Below, piece after piece: positions 13,401 through 28,400 of a stretch of 64,000 nt of DNA. Source of the DNA: Pseudoalteromonas spongiae UST010723-006. Lineage in GTDB: Bacteria > Pseudomonadota > Gammaproteobacteria > Enterobacterales > Alteromonadaceae. The stretch is taken from positions 310,001-374,000 of the forward strand of contig NZ_CP011040.1 of assembly GCF_000238255.3 (NCBI RefSeq), read 5' to 3'. The position numbers and the translations under genes are program-made. How positions within the stretch are numbered: the first letter of the stretch is position 1; every line of letters starts with the position of its first letter. The notes beneath the pieces are model-generated. The model searched no databases and was not told the origin of the DNA. It saw only the letters and a program-made list of their open reading frames with translations.

Positions 13401-16400
13401 GATGTCATTGATACTCAGTCGCGTGTCTCTCGCTGGGAATTAATTAATCTGCAGCCAAGACTGGTAGCTAAGTTTACTGATTTAGGTTTTCAGATTAATC
13501 AATACCAAGGTTTAAAAACACATATTGTTTCTGAAACTTTAGCATATCAGTTGTTTGTACCTCCAAAGAAAAGCCTTGCTGAAGAGGTGCTCGATGAGTT
13601 ATTGAGAGAGCAAACAGAAGAAACTGATAAAACTAACCTTTCTTCAGTGATAATTTTTGACGCGTCTCGTAATCAAGGCATTAAGTTTTTAGACGGCGTT
13701 ACAATATGTGAAAGTGAGTGCAAATCTGAAGGTTTAGATGTATCAAAAGATGGCATTGCAGTCGTTTATAGTGAGAGTGATTACGGCAGTAAACTTAGTT
13801 TAATCGACCTTAAGATTAACGAGATTATTGACTCTTACCCGCGCCCTATGGGTCTGTTTAATATTGATGATTCGCTGGTATTAAACTTCAGTAAAGTAAT
13901 TAATTTAAATGGTCTATCAGAACAAGCGTTTGTTAATAGATTCGTTAATCTTGAGAAGGTTCAAGGAAGTGCTGATGGCACTGATGTATCCTTTGATTAT
14001 ATTATTGCAGGCAAAACACTCACGGTTACGCCAAAACAAAACCTAGCTAGTGGCCAAGACTATCGATTAACACTATCAAGTGAAGCGAATAGTTATAGAG
14101 CCCAAGGTTTAGTTGACTATATTGTCAATTTCACAACTTACTCACAAGACACGGCAGAGCCCGAGTTAGTTTCAGTTTTCCCTTCAAGTGTTTCAACACG
14201 CGGCAGTGAAGTGACAATCACATTAGACCAAGTAGTACCGGGACTTGAGTTTTTAGTGAGCGGTAAAGTGGCGAAAGTTACTGCGTTTGATGAGACAAAC
14301 GGTCAGTATACGATACAAGCGCCTAGTAATGACGTAGGCATCAGTTCATTGAGTGTTATCAATGGTGAATATCGCAAACTCTACATTGGCGCACTTCACT
14401 ATGTTGCTCCTTTGTCTTTGAGTAAAGTCGTGCCGAATTACGGTTCGGTAAATGGTGGTACTGAAGTAACAATTACAGGTCAGGGCTTTGAACCTAGCTC
14501 TCAAAGGCTAGAGATTAAATTTGGTGATGTACCTGTTCCGAAAAAAGACATAAGAGTTGTAGATAACAGTAAACTAATAGTTACGGTGCCTGCAGGCAGA
14601 CTGGGCCTAAGTGATGTAACTGTTTCGTATTCAGATGGCCGCAATATTACCCTTGAATCTGCGTTTGAATACCGCACTCCTAGCGAGTTGCAGATTGAGG
14701 GTGAAGGAATAATTTATGACAGTGAGGTTGATCCGTCTAATAATTATTTGTTCTTAGCTGCTGGGCCGAAAGGTGTCCTTGTTCAGGATTTATCATTGGC
14801 AGAACGAGGTGAAAATGCTTTAGTCGCACGTTATGCGCTACCATCAAATTACTTTGCCCTTGGTATTAATGGCTTTTTCGAACGAAATAACGATAGATTA
14901 TTCGTAACTGCGGCATTATTGGATAAAGATGGTGCGCCGATCAAAGACTCAGCACGAGTTTTTGTTTTTGCAGTAAATAGTTTTGATATCTCACAAGCTC
15001 AATTGGTTAAGTCTCTTGCATTAGGTGCGAACTTTGCGAAAGGTATTCGAGCTGAAAATAATCAAGTATATGTTGCCGCTGGAGACTCAGGGTTACAGAT
15101 ATTAGATAGTCATTTACACACTAAACTGTATTCTGCGGCATCTTATCAAACCAAGTTCGATGCGTTAGATGTTGCAGAATTAGAGTTACAACAAGGTAAG
15201 TTTTTTGCTGTTGCTTCCGGTAAATACAATTTTGCTTCGCAAACTCTTGACACATCAAGTGTTAAAAGTGGTCAGCTAGACATTATTCAACACAATGCCG
15301 AATTGGGGCTGAAACACGTTGCTTCGATTGATTTACCTGGTTCTCATTTAGCCGTTAATGGAACGCGAGTTTATATGGCAATGGGGGCTTTAGGTGCTGC
15401 AATAATTGATATTGAAAACCCTTATCAGCCGAAATTAATAGCTCGGCTTGTGAATTATGGATCGGTACATGATGTCGCTATACAGGGCAATATTCTGCAT
15501 TTAGCTACTGGCGAGTCTGGCGTGGTGAGTTTAAATGTAGCGGATGCTAAAAACATTAAACCAACGGCTGGTAAGTTAGCGATTAAATATCCAGTTTACG
15601 TGCTCACAACTTCTAATTATGCCTTGTATACGGCAGGCAGCAAGTCTTTCAAAAGCGAGTCGAACTATATGATTGGTCGCTATATCGATAGCGAATTACG
15701 AGTCATTCGAGTTCAGCCTTTACCACATTATGTCAACGAAAAGCTTGATAACGTGGTTGTCTCTTTCAATAAAGCGATAGACCTTTACGACAAAAATAAT
15801 GATTTTGTGTTTGCACGAAACATTAATGGTGAGGTTATCCCAAGTGATATTGAAATTACCAATAATGACATCTCAATATCACCAAATTTATCACAGCTTT
15901 CGGTAAATGATACGTTTGATATTGTAGTGAAAAGTGGCTTGGCTAGTGTTAAGCCGTTGCCCAATAACAATTACCTAAAAATAGCGTCTCTCGAAAATGA
16001 TGTTGTAACGAGATTTAAGTATATCAACGAAGAAATTGAGAACTACTCGTTGTTTGATTTGTTGCCACGCCGAGTTTTAACGGGTGAGCAAAAGCAGCAT
16101 TCGCTATCAGTGTTAGGGTTATTAACAAACAAAGATATTTCTATCTTTATCGGCGAAAAACCAGTTACAGACCTGCAAATTAATCATGCTTCGGTAGAAA
16201 ACCCTGCAAATACATTGAGCTTTGTTACGCCAACACTGCCTAAACCGGGTATTTATGATTTGGTTATGATAATAACAGGCGAAGGTACGCAGTATACCTT
16301 GAGCCTAAAAGGGGCCATTGTTGTTGACGGCGTGTTGAGTGCAAACGCTGTGTCACCTCTGTGGACAGATTACAAAGGCGGAGAGACTATTACATTAATT

Positions 16401-19400
16401 GGTAGCGGGTTTGAACCGGGTACTAGTGTATCTGATGGAACGAGTATCAAAGTTGGTAATGTCACTGCGCAAGATGTAAAAGTGCTTAGTAGCAATAAAC
16501 TCACCTTCACAGCACCACCAAATATGTCAGGTAAGCACCCAATAACCGTTTCAAGCAGAAATAATGCCCACCGTATTGAGACAGACGTACAGCTTGGCTA
16601 TGGTCTTAAAAAACAAAGTGCTATTGATTTATTTGCCGCAAGTAGTTACGACTTAGCAGCGCTATCCACTGCGAATATGGTTTACACAAGCAGTGGTTAT
16701 TTTAATTTGGGAGTTCCGAGTGCTTCTATTGCACAAGTCCCAGTGTTTTTACCTAACATAGGTTATTCAGTCGATGCGAATAATCCGAATCAATTGGTCG
16801 TAGCGGGCACTACCGCTACAACACCTAACGGTGAGTACCAGCAATACGAGTTTGAGGAGTTTGTTACACATAAGCTACTTTCTGGAAAACAAAATGCGTC
16901 CATTCTTACAGGTGAAGAAATTCCTTTAACGCCTTCTGAACAGAATTTCATGCGTTACCATGAAGCGATAGCCCTTGGTATGAGCGCTGATAGTGCAAAT
17001 ATTGAATCGTTTGAACTAGCTAATATTGGTAGTAGTAAACGTGACACCGTTGTTACAGGTGGCTTTGGACCTATAGGCCTTAGGGTCGTCAATACTGATG
17101 ATGCATCGATTATACCAATTGTTGTTAGGGAACATTCAGCTTACACTGGAGCGGGTGATTTAACGGTTGCGACTTCGTCAAGCGATTTCAGTATTTATGC
17201 AACTGGTATCAGTTCGTCAGCAACAGACACTCCTGATGAGTGCTCGTGGGTTCCAGGTGGAACCACATCGCGCCAAATGTTTTCGGTTAATATGCTCGCA
17301 AAAGATGACCCTATTGTTATACAAAACAGTATTGCCATAGAAAGCGATAATAAACTGTTGTTAACTGATAATGGCAGACTTTTTGTTGCCGGTCATAGCG
17401 GTAGCAGGGTAAGTTCACCGGGAGAAAAATGCCCTCTAATTGATCTGTTTAATTTAGATACCTCCCCAAATGGCATATACCCTAATAAGATTCAGGCTAT
17501 TAATTTATACCGCCCATCAGAAGTTACTGAGTTATTGCTACCGGGAAATGTATTTGATATTGCCGAGTACCAAGGTAAGTTAGTACTTGCTCTTGGTGAA
17601 ATCGGTCTTGCTATTGTCGATAAACAATTAGTTGAAGTTGAGAAATTTATTGTAATCCCTGAAGAATTGCAATCTGGAAAGAGCAGTGCACACAAAGTGA
17701 ATGTATATGGCAACTTATTGTTTGTCTCAATGCAACAAGGTGGCATTGTTATTTATGATGTAACAGATATAAATAACCCGGTTGTCGTGTCTGCGGGTAC
17801 TAATGCGCAAATCTATGATGGGCTTGTCAATAATGTCAGCGTGCTAACCGCACAAGGCGATAATGGCGTTGCTGCATATGAACTGCCTGGTTCGTTTGTT
17901 AAGTCGATTAATATTGAGTCTCAGCAGTTAGCGAAAGACGAAGCAATTACAATTACGTTTAACGAAGCAATTGTAGTTGATTCGGTTGTCGCGACACTAG
18001 TTGATGAAAGCACTGGTGAATCTCTTGATGTAACAGTGGTTGGAGTTAGCCCTGAAGCAGGAGCGTCACGCACTCTTCTGATTAATGCAGCACTCTCTGA
18101 TAAACAACAATATACATTGAATATTAAATCGGCTAATAATGCCAGAGGAACAGGCTTATTGGCAGCTTTTGAGGCATCATTTAGCTATATTGATGACGCT
18201 CGACCTGATATATCCCACTTATCACGAAACTTATTCCGTACAAATGATCTTGGAGAATTACGCATCTACGGAAGTGGATTTACCAATGAGTCACAGGTGT
18301 TCCTAAACGACGTCCCTTTAGATAGCAATTTAGATTCTGACATGTTGATAACCGACATTACGGGATTACAATTTAGGGAAAACCTAGCAGGTCAATACAC
18401 AGTTAGAGTAGAAAACAACGGCCTCAGTAGCGAACTAGTTGGTGCGGTAGTGGTGTCAGACCATATAGATAACGCGACTGAATTCGAGTTTTCTAAAACG
18501 TCAGGGCCGGTTGAAGGTGGCTACATATTAAATATTGAGTCAAATCGATCGACTTTCTTACCTGGAGATAAAATCTTATTACGTAATAAATTAGGTAATG
18601 AGTTATACACTGAAGAAATGGATGATGGTGAATACAATCTCAACTTAGAAGATGACGTTGTTTCACAGAGCTTAATTCGTTTCAGGTTGCCAAAAGTGGT
18701 ACAGCCTGGGCAATATGATGTGATTTTAATTAGTGGTAATGAAGAACTTCTTTTAGGCCAATTTAACTATATGTTAGAGCGCGGAACGCGCATTGATTTG
18801 CCTAACTATCCACCTATGTCTATTGGCGCAATGGTTGAAAGTGAAAACTTCCTATTTGTGGGTGTTCACAGCGGAGCGCAAGCAGCCATTAACAATCCTT
18901 ATTTGTTAGATTACGGACTTGAAATCTATGATATGAGTTTGCCAATGTCACCAATAAGGCTAAGCCAGTTACCATTATCAGGCCCTGTTACTGGAATCGA
19001 GCTTGTTGATAAGGTTGCATTTGTATCGGTACAGAACACCGGTGTGGTTGTTATTGATATTTCAGACAAAGCTAATCCATTTATTTTAAATACGTTAGCA
19101 GTTTCAGATTATCAAGTGAGTGATATAGCGTTGTCGAAAGCGAATAACGTACTCGCTATTGCTAGCTATTCAGACTTAGCTGAAGGATATATACGCTTTG
19201 TTGACTTAACTTCTCCTGTTTATGCCGCGCCTTTAGGTTTTCCTGTATTGCGCTTTGATTCTGGAGAGTTGCTTGGTAAACCTCTTCAAGTTCAATGGGT
19301 TAATGGTAATTTGCATGTGTTATTGCAGCGCCAAGCGGATATTGTATTGGTTCAGTTCACTTCACTAGGAGCTGTACCAGAGTACGTGTTACACGGATTA

Positions 19401-22400
19401 GCAGGCCTTGAATACCAACAAGGGCCAGTCAGTATGTTGTTGGCGGAGCAAGGTGGGGCGATTACATTAGGTGACCAATACATCCAATTGTCTCGAGAAT
19501 CTAATGTATTTGTGGTGAGTTATGCTGAGCAACATAGTGTTGAGAGTGTGCTACTGGAATCACATGGTTCACAATACTTAGCAACAGAGCAAGGGTTAGA
19601 ACAAATTTTACCCAAAGGACTCGCGCTAAGCGATTTCGTACCGACGGTAAATGCTGATATTGGGCCGGGAGAATACATCGAACTTTATTTTAATAATTTG
19701 ATAAACACCGATGAAGCACATTTAAAGTCGCAAATTAATGTAAAGTTTGAAGACAATATTTATGAGGTTTCTCCGTTAGGTATTAATACCATGACTGGCG
19801 CTAAAGTTCGCTTTGCAATGCCAGAGTTTAATAGTTCAGGGCCCGTGACGGTGATCATTAATGCTGAGCTATTAAACATAAACGGTGAAAAACTAGGAAC
19901 GACATCTGAGATCACGTATCAGTATAGTAATGTAGTTGCTATTGATATTGATAAAATTGAACGTGTCAGTATCAGTGAAAACACATCTAATCATTACTTC
20001 TATGCAGACGGTACGGAGCTAGTTAAGTTAACGGGTTCGGGGTTCGGAGGAGACTCTGCACAGTTGACAATTTATGTTGGTGATATGCTTATTGATGGGG
20101 CTAATATCGAAAGTGTTGATAATAATCAAGTCACTTTTAAGCTTGATAAAATCCCAAATATTGATGTTGCAACGGCTTATTCGATAAGCGTTTCAAAGCT
20201 AGGCCGACAAGACACAGTTATTGCAGGATTAATTGTATTACCGAAACTCGTACTGCAAGATATTAATCCGGCTACCGGTCCCCCACAGGGCGGTAACACA
20301 TTGCAACTTCGTGGTTTTGGTTTTACACCAAGCACACAATTTGAAGTAAATGGATCACCGCTCAATAATGTACGAGTTCATTCAGCAAACTTTGCTGAAG
20401 GATTAGTACCAGCAGGTAACTTTGGCCCTGCAACAGTAAGCGCATTTAATCCTCAACTCACAGACTACATAACAGTATCGCCAGTAGAGTATTTCTATGC
20501 AGACCAAGCAACAGCAACTTATGCGACTGAAGGAGATGACAATAATCCGTTAATAGGTTTGTTCGCAAGAGATAGCTTGTTGTATGCGATTTCAGGTGGC
20601 GGGTATGCACCTTATGATAGTGACGGCAACAAATTGGCGAGCGTAAAGACGCAACAAGCGCAATTGTTAGTTGCCGATGTAAATGACCCTGTAGTAATCA
20701 ATATACTGAAAAAGAAGCTTGGCAATGATGTTCAAAAATATCATTTCTCACGTCAATTACCGCCTTCAGGTTTTAGTTTAATTACATCTCAGAATAACCA
20801 ATTATTCATTGCTGGTGGTAATCAATTATTTTGGTTTGATACTTCTCAACCAGCAGAACCACAATTGATGTCTGTTATGCAACAAAGAGGTTCGATTAAT
20901 GATTTAATTATCGAAAATAATTTATTGTTTGTTGCAACTAACGCTGGTCTTGCTATTTATACTATTGGCGATAACGCACAGCTGGAAGAAATTGGGTTTA
21001 TTAGCAGTGCAGTGCTTAAAGGGATTGTAAGCAAAACGATTGTTGATGGTGCTGATCTATGGTTAGTGTTATCAACCAGTCGAGAGCTTGTCTCGGTAGA
21101 TATTGCTTCAGGTGGTTTCACAATTGAACAGCGTATCAAAGTTACTGATCAGCTAGGTAAACGTTTACCAATTGCTGACGCTATCGTTTTGGATGAAATT
21201 ATCCTTGTTGCTACAGGCAATAATGCGACCGTAGTAGCTATTGATAAAGCAACTGGTAACGGGTTAGATAATCTAAACTTGGCTTATCTGTTACGCAATG
21301 GTGATATCTCTGCAGATAAATTATTGCTTCAAGGCAGCATCTTGAATGTGGCGGCAGGTCATGGTGACCTTCAGCAGTTTAATATAAGTAATTGGTTAGC
21401 AGGAAGATTTGATATAAGCCCTGCACTCTATAACTACTACAGTGTGATGGGATCTGTTACTGATATTGCGGTGAACAATCTTACTCTATTTGCAACAACG
21501 GCTTATCTTCAAGATAGTAAAGGTCAAGGAATTGAAAGTCCTGTACCTGTTGGTAGTAAGTACCATAGAACAGGTGGAGGCATTGAAAGCTTTGCACCAG
21601 ATGGTTTTGCTGTAATTGGCCATACACCAGACACTGAGGGGTATGTTTCTTTAGAACAAGCACTCGAGATCCGTTTTAATCAATACATTGAACCTCACTA
21701 TTTTGAGCAGTTTATAGACAGCTTAATTACAGTTACTTTGAATAAAGTGCCTGTTTCAGGGCAATGGCAATTAGATGTATTAACGGATGGCGTAGTTGCA
21801 AGGTTTGTGTCAGATGCACCATGGCAAAATGGCAAACGTTATAAGGTGAATATTGCCAAAGGATTACGTGCAATCACTAACGATACGCTCGAAGCGCCTT
21901 ATCAATTTAGCTTTATCGCGAGTGAATTTAATTCACCAGTCATAACTGCCGTAGTGCCTAATTCTGGGGTTTGGAATGGTGGTAATCAAGTAACATTATT
22001 TGGTGAAAACTTCAGCCGTGATAGCGAGATCCGCTTTGCAGGAAAAGAGGTACCACAAGAAGATATTCAATATTATAGTCCTGAAAAGCTTACGCTGATT
22101 GTACCGCCACTTAATGAAAAACCAGCGAGCAACAAACTTGTCAGTCTTGAACTAAGTAACATGCACCAACACGATGTATTAAATGGTGCTTACACTTACA
22201 TTACTGACCCAGAAATTCTTGCTATTGGTAAGTTTAATCATGAAAAAGTATTGGTAAATACGCTCGAAACCACTTTTGCATTTAACAGTGCAGAACAAAT
22301 AGCAATTCAAGCAGAAGGCATAAACCGCCATACCTTGATTGAGATTAATAATCAACCTGCCACAGGTGTTGAGTTTATTCGTTCGAATTTAGTCGTGTTT

Positions 22401-25400
22401 GATTTACCAACTAATACACTTGGTGGTTTGTCTGTGAAACTACATAACCAAGACAACCCAGACGTCGCCGCAATTGATAATAGCCTAAGCGTTTTTGTAC
22501 CAACAAGTGAACACGATAATGCTGTTACATTAATGGAAAGCTTTGATGATCAAATTATTAAGCTGAAGATTGATGAATTGGTAATCGATAAGCACATTGG
22601 GAATAGCTACGTCAACTTGTTCACGCATACATTACCAAGTAAAGGTAAACTGCTGGCGATACAAAAAGATACAGTCGCAGTTCTGTTGGACGATAACTCC
22701 GTTGTCGTATATCGAGCGAATGATAATGCGGCTTATGCACTTCATAACCGAATTCAACTTCCAACTGATAAAACCATCAGTGCGCTAGTGCTGCAGCAAA
22801 ATACACTCGCGATGTTTGCCGATGGCGAAGTATTAATAACCGATATCTCTGGCCAGAGTTATCAAACACTGGAGGGGGCGTATAAAGCATTAACCTTCTA
22901 CGACGATTTTGTTATTAGCATTAAAGATGGATCTCTGGTTGCTTTGAGAGCAAGTGATTTAGCATCTGAGGTTGTTATAAAGTCTGATATCCCGACCTAT
23001 GCAGAAAAATTACATATTGAGGGGAATCGACTATATGTAATGGCACCGTCAGAATTGGCGCTTTATGATTTAAGTCATGTGATCCGTGGGCAGATGAGTA
23101 AATTAGCAGTTACTACATCGCTAGGAACAAACAATAAATTAAGTATCAATGGTGAACTGCTTAGTTACTTTAATGGTGAGCAGTTTGTGCTTGCGGACCT
23201 TAATATAGGTGATCAAGCATTAAACGCTAACGTAATTGCTAGTGTCGACGTAGACCTAAATGCAACACATGTCATGTTATTTGATGACCAAATATGTGGA
23301 CTCATTCGTGGTGAGGTAAGATGTGGTAGTACGATTGTTAGTAACTTAATTGCTGCGCAAACCAACTTGATTACACGTGCGAATCAATCACTTTACTTCG
23401 CTATCAAGGGCGATGAGTCTCAGTGGCGAAACAGCAGCTTAAGCGTGACACAAGATGGTAATGATGTCGCTGGACGAACAGAGGTGTTTGATGGATTCAT
23501 TGGTTATACGCCACACTTGCCAGGTTTTATAGCAAATGCGGCTGTGAAGATTGAACTACATGTGTATCCTCAACAGAATATAGACGGTGGTCAGGTTGTA
23601 TTTGATTTACCAAATGCCTTTACCATGCATCCGCTATTTACTGATGAGCCGGTATCGCTTGATTACTTATCCCCGAACACGACTATCACTGGACGTGAAA
23701 CGCATTTTACTTTATTTGGAGATCAACTTTTTGCACTAGAGCGTCTGGTTGTGGGCGGTCAAACTCTATTGCCTGCTGACTTTGAAGTGAATAATAGCGG
23801 TACTCAATTAACCTTTACTCGTCATTTTGACAATGCCGGGGTAAATAGTATTACCGCTTATCAAGGGGCAGAAACAGCGTCATTAATAGCTGGGTTGAAT
23901 GTCACAGATGCAATTTCTGTAGATACTTTAACGAGTAATAATGCACGTGGCGCGGATTTAGTTTCTGATACGCAGAGAAATGAAATCACGCTAAAAGGCA
24001 AAGGGTTAACTGGTGATATACAAGTTTACTTTTTAGCGGATGAGCTTGGCGATACTATTTCAGATTCCAATAAGGTTGAGTACAGAAATATTACGGGAGG
24101 CATAGTATTCAATACGCCTAATACCTTACCTGGCACTGTGTATCATGTTGAAATAGTTAAACCGAGCACACAAGAGCATTATAAAGTTGCACAACGTTTG
24201 ACCGCTATTGATGATACAGCCCCTATTGTGACGTCGACCAGTATTGCTTTTAACACACAAGATAGAATCGCTATTTCGTTCAATGATGACATGGTTGTGG
24301 GAAGCTTTTCGGTAAGCAAAGAAAACTTTGATTACAATACTCAAATGCATCTCGATGTATCAGATAATTTTACTGTTGCAGTTGAAAATAAACGTTTAAT
24401 ACTCTCTCCTGTCAATGGTTATCGTTTACAAGATAACGCAATATATACGGTGGTCATAAATGGCATTAGTGACACCGACGCAAATACTGTTGAAGATTAC
24501 AATAAAACAAATGTTACGATTATCGACGGCCAATTAGTATTGAGTCACACTACGTTTGATAGTTTGCCTCCAAGGTCAATTAGTTTACAGCGAGTTGCAG
24601 ATCAGTTGCCAATGACACCTGCAATGACCTTAACAAGAGGTCGTACTTATGAATTTGAAGCAAGCGCTATTGATAATTTAACAAGTGACGTAAGGTACAC
24701 GCTGCTTTATGCGAAAGATGGCGTTAATTTTGTACATCACGCACAGTCTATCGGTGACAATAAGTTTAGCTTATTTATTGATGAGTCTTTTGAGCAACTT
24801 GGCGTTAGACTTAAAGTTTCCGATCGTAATGACAATGTCGCGACTGCGCCATTTAGTGCCGCGATAATCGAACCTCAAGTAAACGTGTCTGAGCCAATCT
24901 TAACACCAACGAAAGCCGAAGAACTGTCAGCGTCGAGTATTCAATTCAAAGTGTTTGGTGATTTTGATCTGGTTAATAGCACCACAATGATGCTGCATAA
25001 CAAGTGGTATAGAACAACATACCATCAGATGCTTGACCATGGTTTAGTCACTTTAAATTTTGTAAACCCAAGCCTAGCTCAGATTGCACCTGAACAAAAT
25101 GTTGGTGTGGTGCTCAAGGCGGAACTTAATTATGCAGGTTCTCGAACGTTCAATAGTAGCTATAGGCTATACAAAGACGCGACACCGCCGACTGTTTCAA
25201 TTGTAACACCTAAAATGAATGATAAATTCCCAATTGGAGAAGTTGCTGATGTGGTTATTCAATCATTCGATAAATACGGTGTTGAAAAAGTTGAAGTGTC
25301 AATTAATGAAGGTCCTTTCGAAACGGTTGAAACAGCAAACTTGTATCAATTTACGCCTGAGACAGAGTCACAAGTGACAATTCAAGCGAGAGCAAATGAT

Positions 25401-28400
25401 CCGAACGGTAATATTGGATACTCTGAAGTTGTCTCTGTGCGAGCATTTGACCCAACTAAAGGAGAGCCTGAGCTACGTATTATTTCGCCAAACAATGGTG
25501 AGTATGTGAGAGAAGGACAGCAAGTTGAACTTACGCTGTTAATGCGCCATATCGAAAAAGCGACATTAGCAATTTTAGTCGGTGCTGAGAAAACTGATCC
25601 GCGTAACCCTGAGCCAATTGAAATTGTAAAACCACATGTAGATGTAGAACGTTTTAATGTAACAATCAAAATGCCTTACACAAGCGAAGACCTTGTTGTA
25701 TTACTAGCGTTAGAAGGCGAGGACTATGTCGCTCGTAGCTTTGTAAATGTGGTTAAAGATGACTCTCTCGAGGAAAATATTGCAGTAAAAGTGTGGCCAA
25801 ATGACAATGTTCTATCTGGCTTGGCGATGCATATTCAAGGGCAGCGCCCACAAAGCATGGTTGATTATTCAGACGAGTCAACTGTTGTCGTAACAGACAG
25901 CAACAATTCGACTGAAACACTTGCTATGGACACGACATCTGCACTTTGGCAAACCGGTATTGAGTCAGGCCAAGTTAAGGTGAGCAGTACCCTAAAAGAT
26001 GTATCTGGTAACGAGAAGAAAGAAGAGTTTACTATACAAAAACATGATTATGTAAACAGCTCACGCAATGTACTAGCGTCGTTCAACGACAAGGAGTCAT
26101 ATCTTGTTGATGTTGCAAGTTTCAATAATCAGCCAATTACATTGCAACAACGTACAAATCACGGTTTTGAGATCAAGCTAAACGATACTACGGTATATCA
26201 AAGACCAAATACCGTCGCTTCGAAATTATATCACTCTGGTGGCCATTATTTCGTTGAATATCGTGAAAATAATCAGCAGTTTATAGCAATGTTCGACCCG
26301 AATGAACGAAAGGAAATCACGCGAAGTGCAATTCATGGCGATGTTTTGTCAGTTGAACAGAATTTGGTCGCAATTCAACAAGGCAATGTGCTGCTTGTAA
26401 AACATTTCTCGCGAAACGGAGTAGTAGAGTTTATCGGTTATCAAACTGCACAACAGTTAAAAGATGCTGTGTTTGTACGTGGAAAGCTTTGGTTACTCAC
26501 TGATGGTCAATTAACTGAGTTAGCTGCCGATTACGAAAGTTTGTCATGGCAACGTGTCACGACTTATCAACATGCGGTTACTTCACCTATAAGCTTAGTT
26601 GCTAATCAAGAAACAATTTACATTACAGAGGGTAACGCCGTTCATGCGTTTGAGTTAAATCAGAACCAAGAACTCGTTAAGCTCGGTGACTTTGAAGAGC
26701 TCGGCGTTATTCATGCGATAGACATGGATAACGCTGGTCGAGTTTGGTTAAAAGTTCAGTACCCAATTCAATCACCAATTTGGTATGTATTGAAGCAAGA
26801 TAAATCTTTAGGGGCACTTGACTGGCAATATGATCTAACTTTCACAAACAAAAAGTTATGGTTACATTCTCAGAGTGAGCTTGCTGAATACAGTGTTGTT
26901 AAAGCACTTAAACCAGCCTTATCATTGGTTGTAGAACGCAAGCTTGGTGGTGTTGCCATTAGTGGGTTTACATCTCTTGAGTCGTTTGCAGAGCTCACCA
27001 TTGTCAATGCGCAAGGCGGTCATTTGATTAGCAGTTGGGCGGATGATAACACCTTGTTTATTGCTAATAATGAGCTTACAGACGCGACGCAATTAACTAT
27101 TTATATCGATGGTGATATAACGAATGGGTATCAAATTGATGTGCCAGCTGATTCAGGGTTAACAAATGACCAAGTGAATTGGAACCTTAGTCAATCGATA
27201 GTTAATACGGCAATTGTCCCAACTGTCGCTACATTTAAAAATACCATGGCTTTTGTACCATTTACTTTTGAAGGTAGCGCGAGTTCAATGGCAACCGAAA
27301 GTAGTGTAGCTGGTTGGACTACAGTAACTACAAGTAAAATACTTAACCTATCTAATGGTTCAACCACGTTTGCACCATTTACATTAGATGTGCTTGAAAA
27401 TACAGTTCCACAAGGGCAGCTATTAATCTCAAACCCACAAAACAACAGCCAGTTTACAGAAGGTGATTGGGTTAGTCTTGAGGTGTTAGCAAGTGGAATT
27501 GACTTGTCTCAATTCAAGCATGTTGAGGTGACCTTACAAGATTTCAATAAAGTTGACTTGTTATCTTTTACTACAAACTCTGTTAATGCCAACACAGCAT
27601 TTAAAGTACCAGCAGTCGACCGGTATGACATATATACCATTCGAGTTCGCGCCTATTTCGAACAAAGTTATAACTATATCGAAAAATCGGTTGGTATTAA
27701 GGTCGTACCGCTTCGTCAATCCTTAGATGCAAATATTCAAGGTGTTGGCAATAAAATTTACTCGAATAGCCTTGTTACATTGAGTACAGATATTCCTCAA
27801 CATGCTGACTTTAAGGTATCGACTTTAAATGGAACGATTATCGCCAGTGGTGTTGAGCCGGTGTCATTTGCTGTCCCTAATGATATCGATAGCTTCACCA
27901 TTGAAGCACTGTTGAAAGATGGCTTAGGTAATGAAACTAAAGTTGATAAACAAGTAGCCGTTGCTCAACCATATCAATTAATTAAAGATAGTCCGGTATC
28001 GCCATTTGAGTATCAATTTAGTATTGCTAATAATCAGTACACAATAAACCATAGTAAATTGTATAAGGATGGCCTCCCTGTTAGTCAATTCGATGGTAAT
28101 GTACTCGATGCTAAATTGTTACAAGACCGATTACTTATTGCGCTAGAAGGCCTAGGTATTGCGTTTATGTCTTGGCAGGATGATTACGCAATATTGGGTA
28201 TTTACCCTAGTCAGATAGATTTCAAAGCGCTGGCAATATATGAGCAACAAGTTTTTGCAATCAGTGATGCTGGTAATATTATTGTGTTTGATATTAAAGG
28301 AAATAGCTTAGAGCCGTCTGCTCAGCAACTTCCATCTGGTACGCTTGCACAGCAGGTTGTAGTAGCGAACGATGGCATTTGGGTGACTTATCAAGACACA

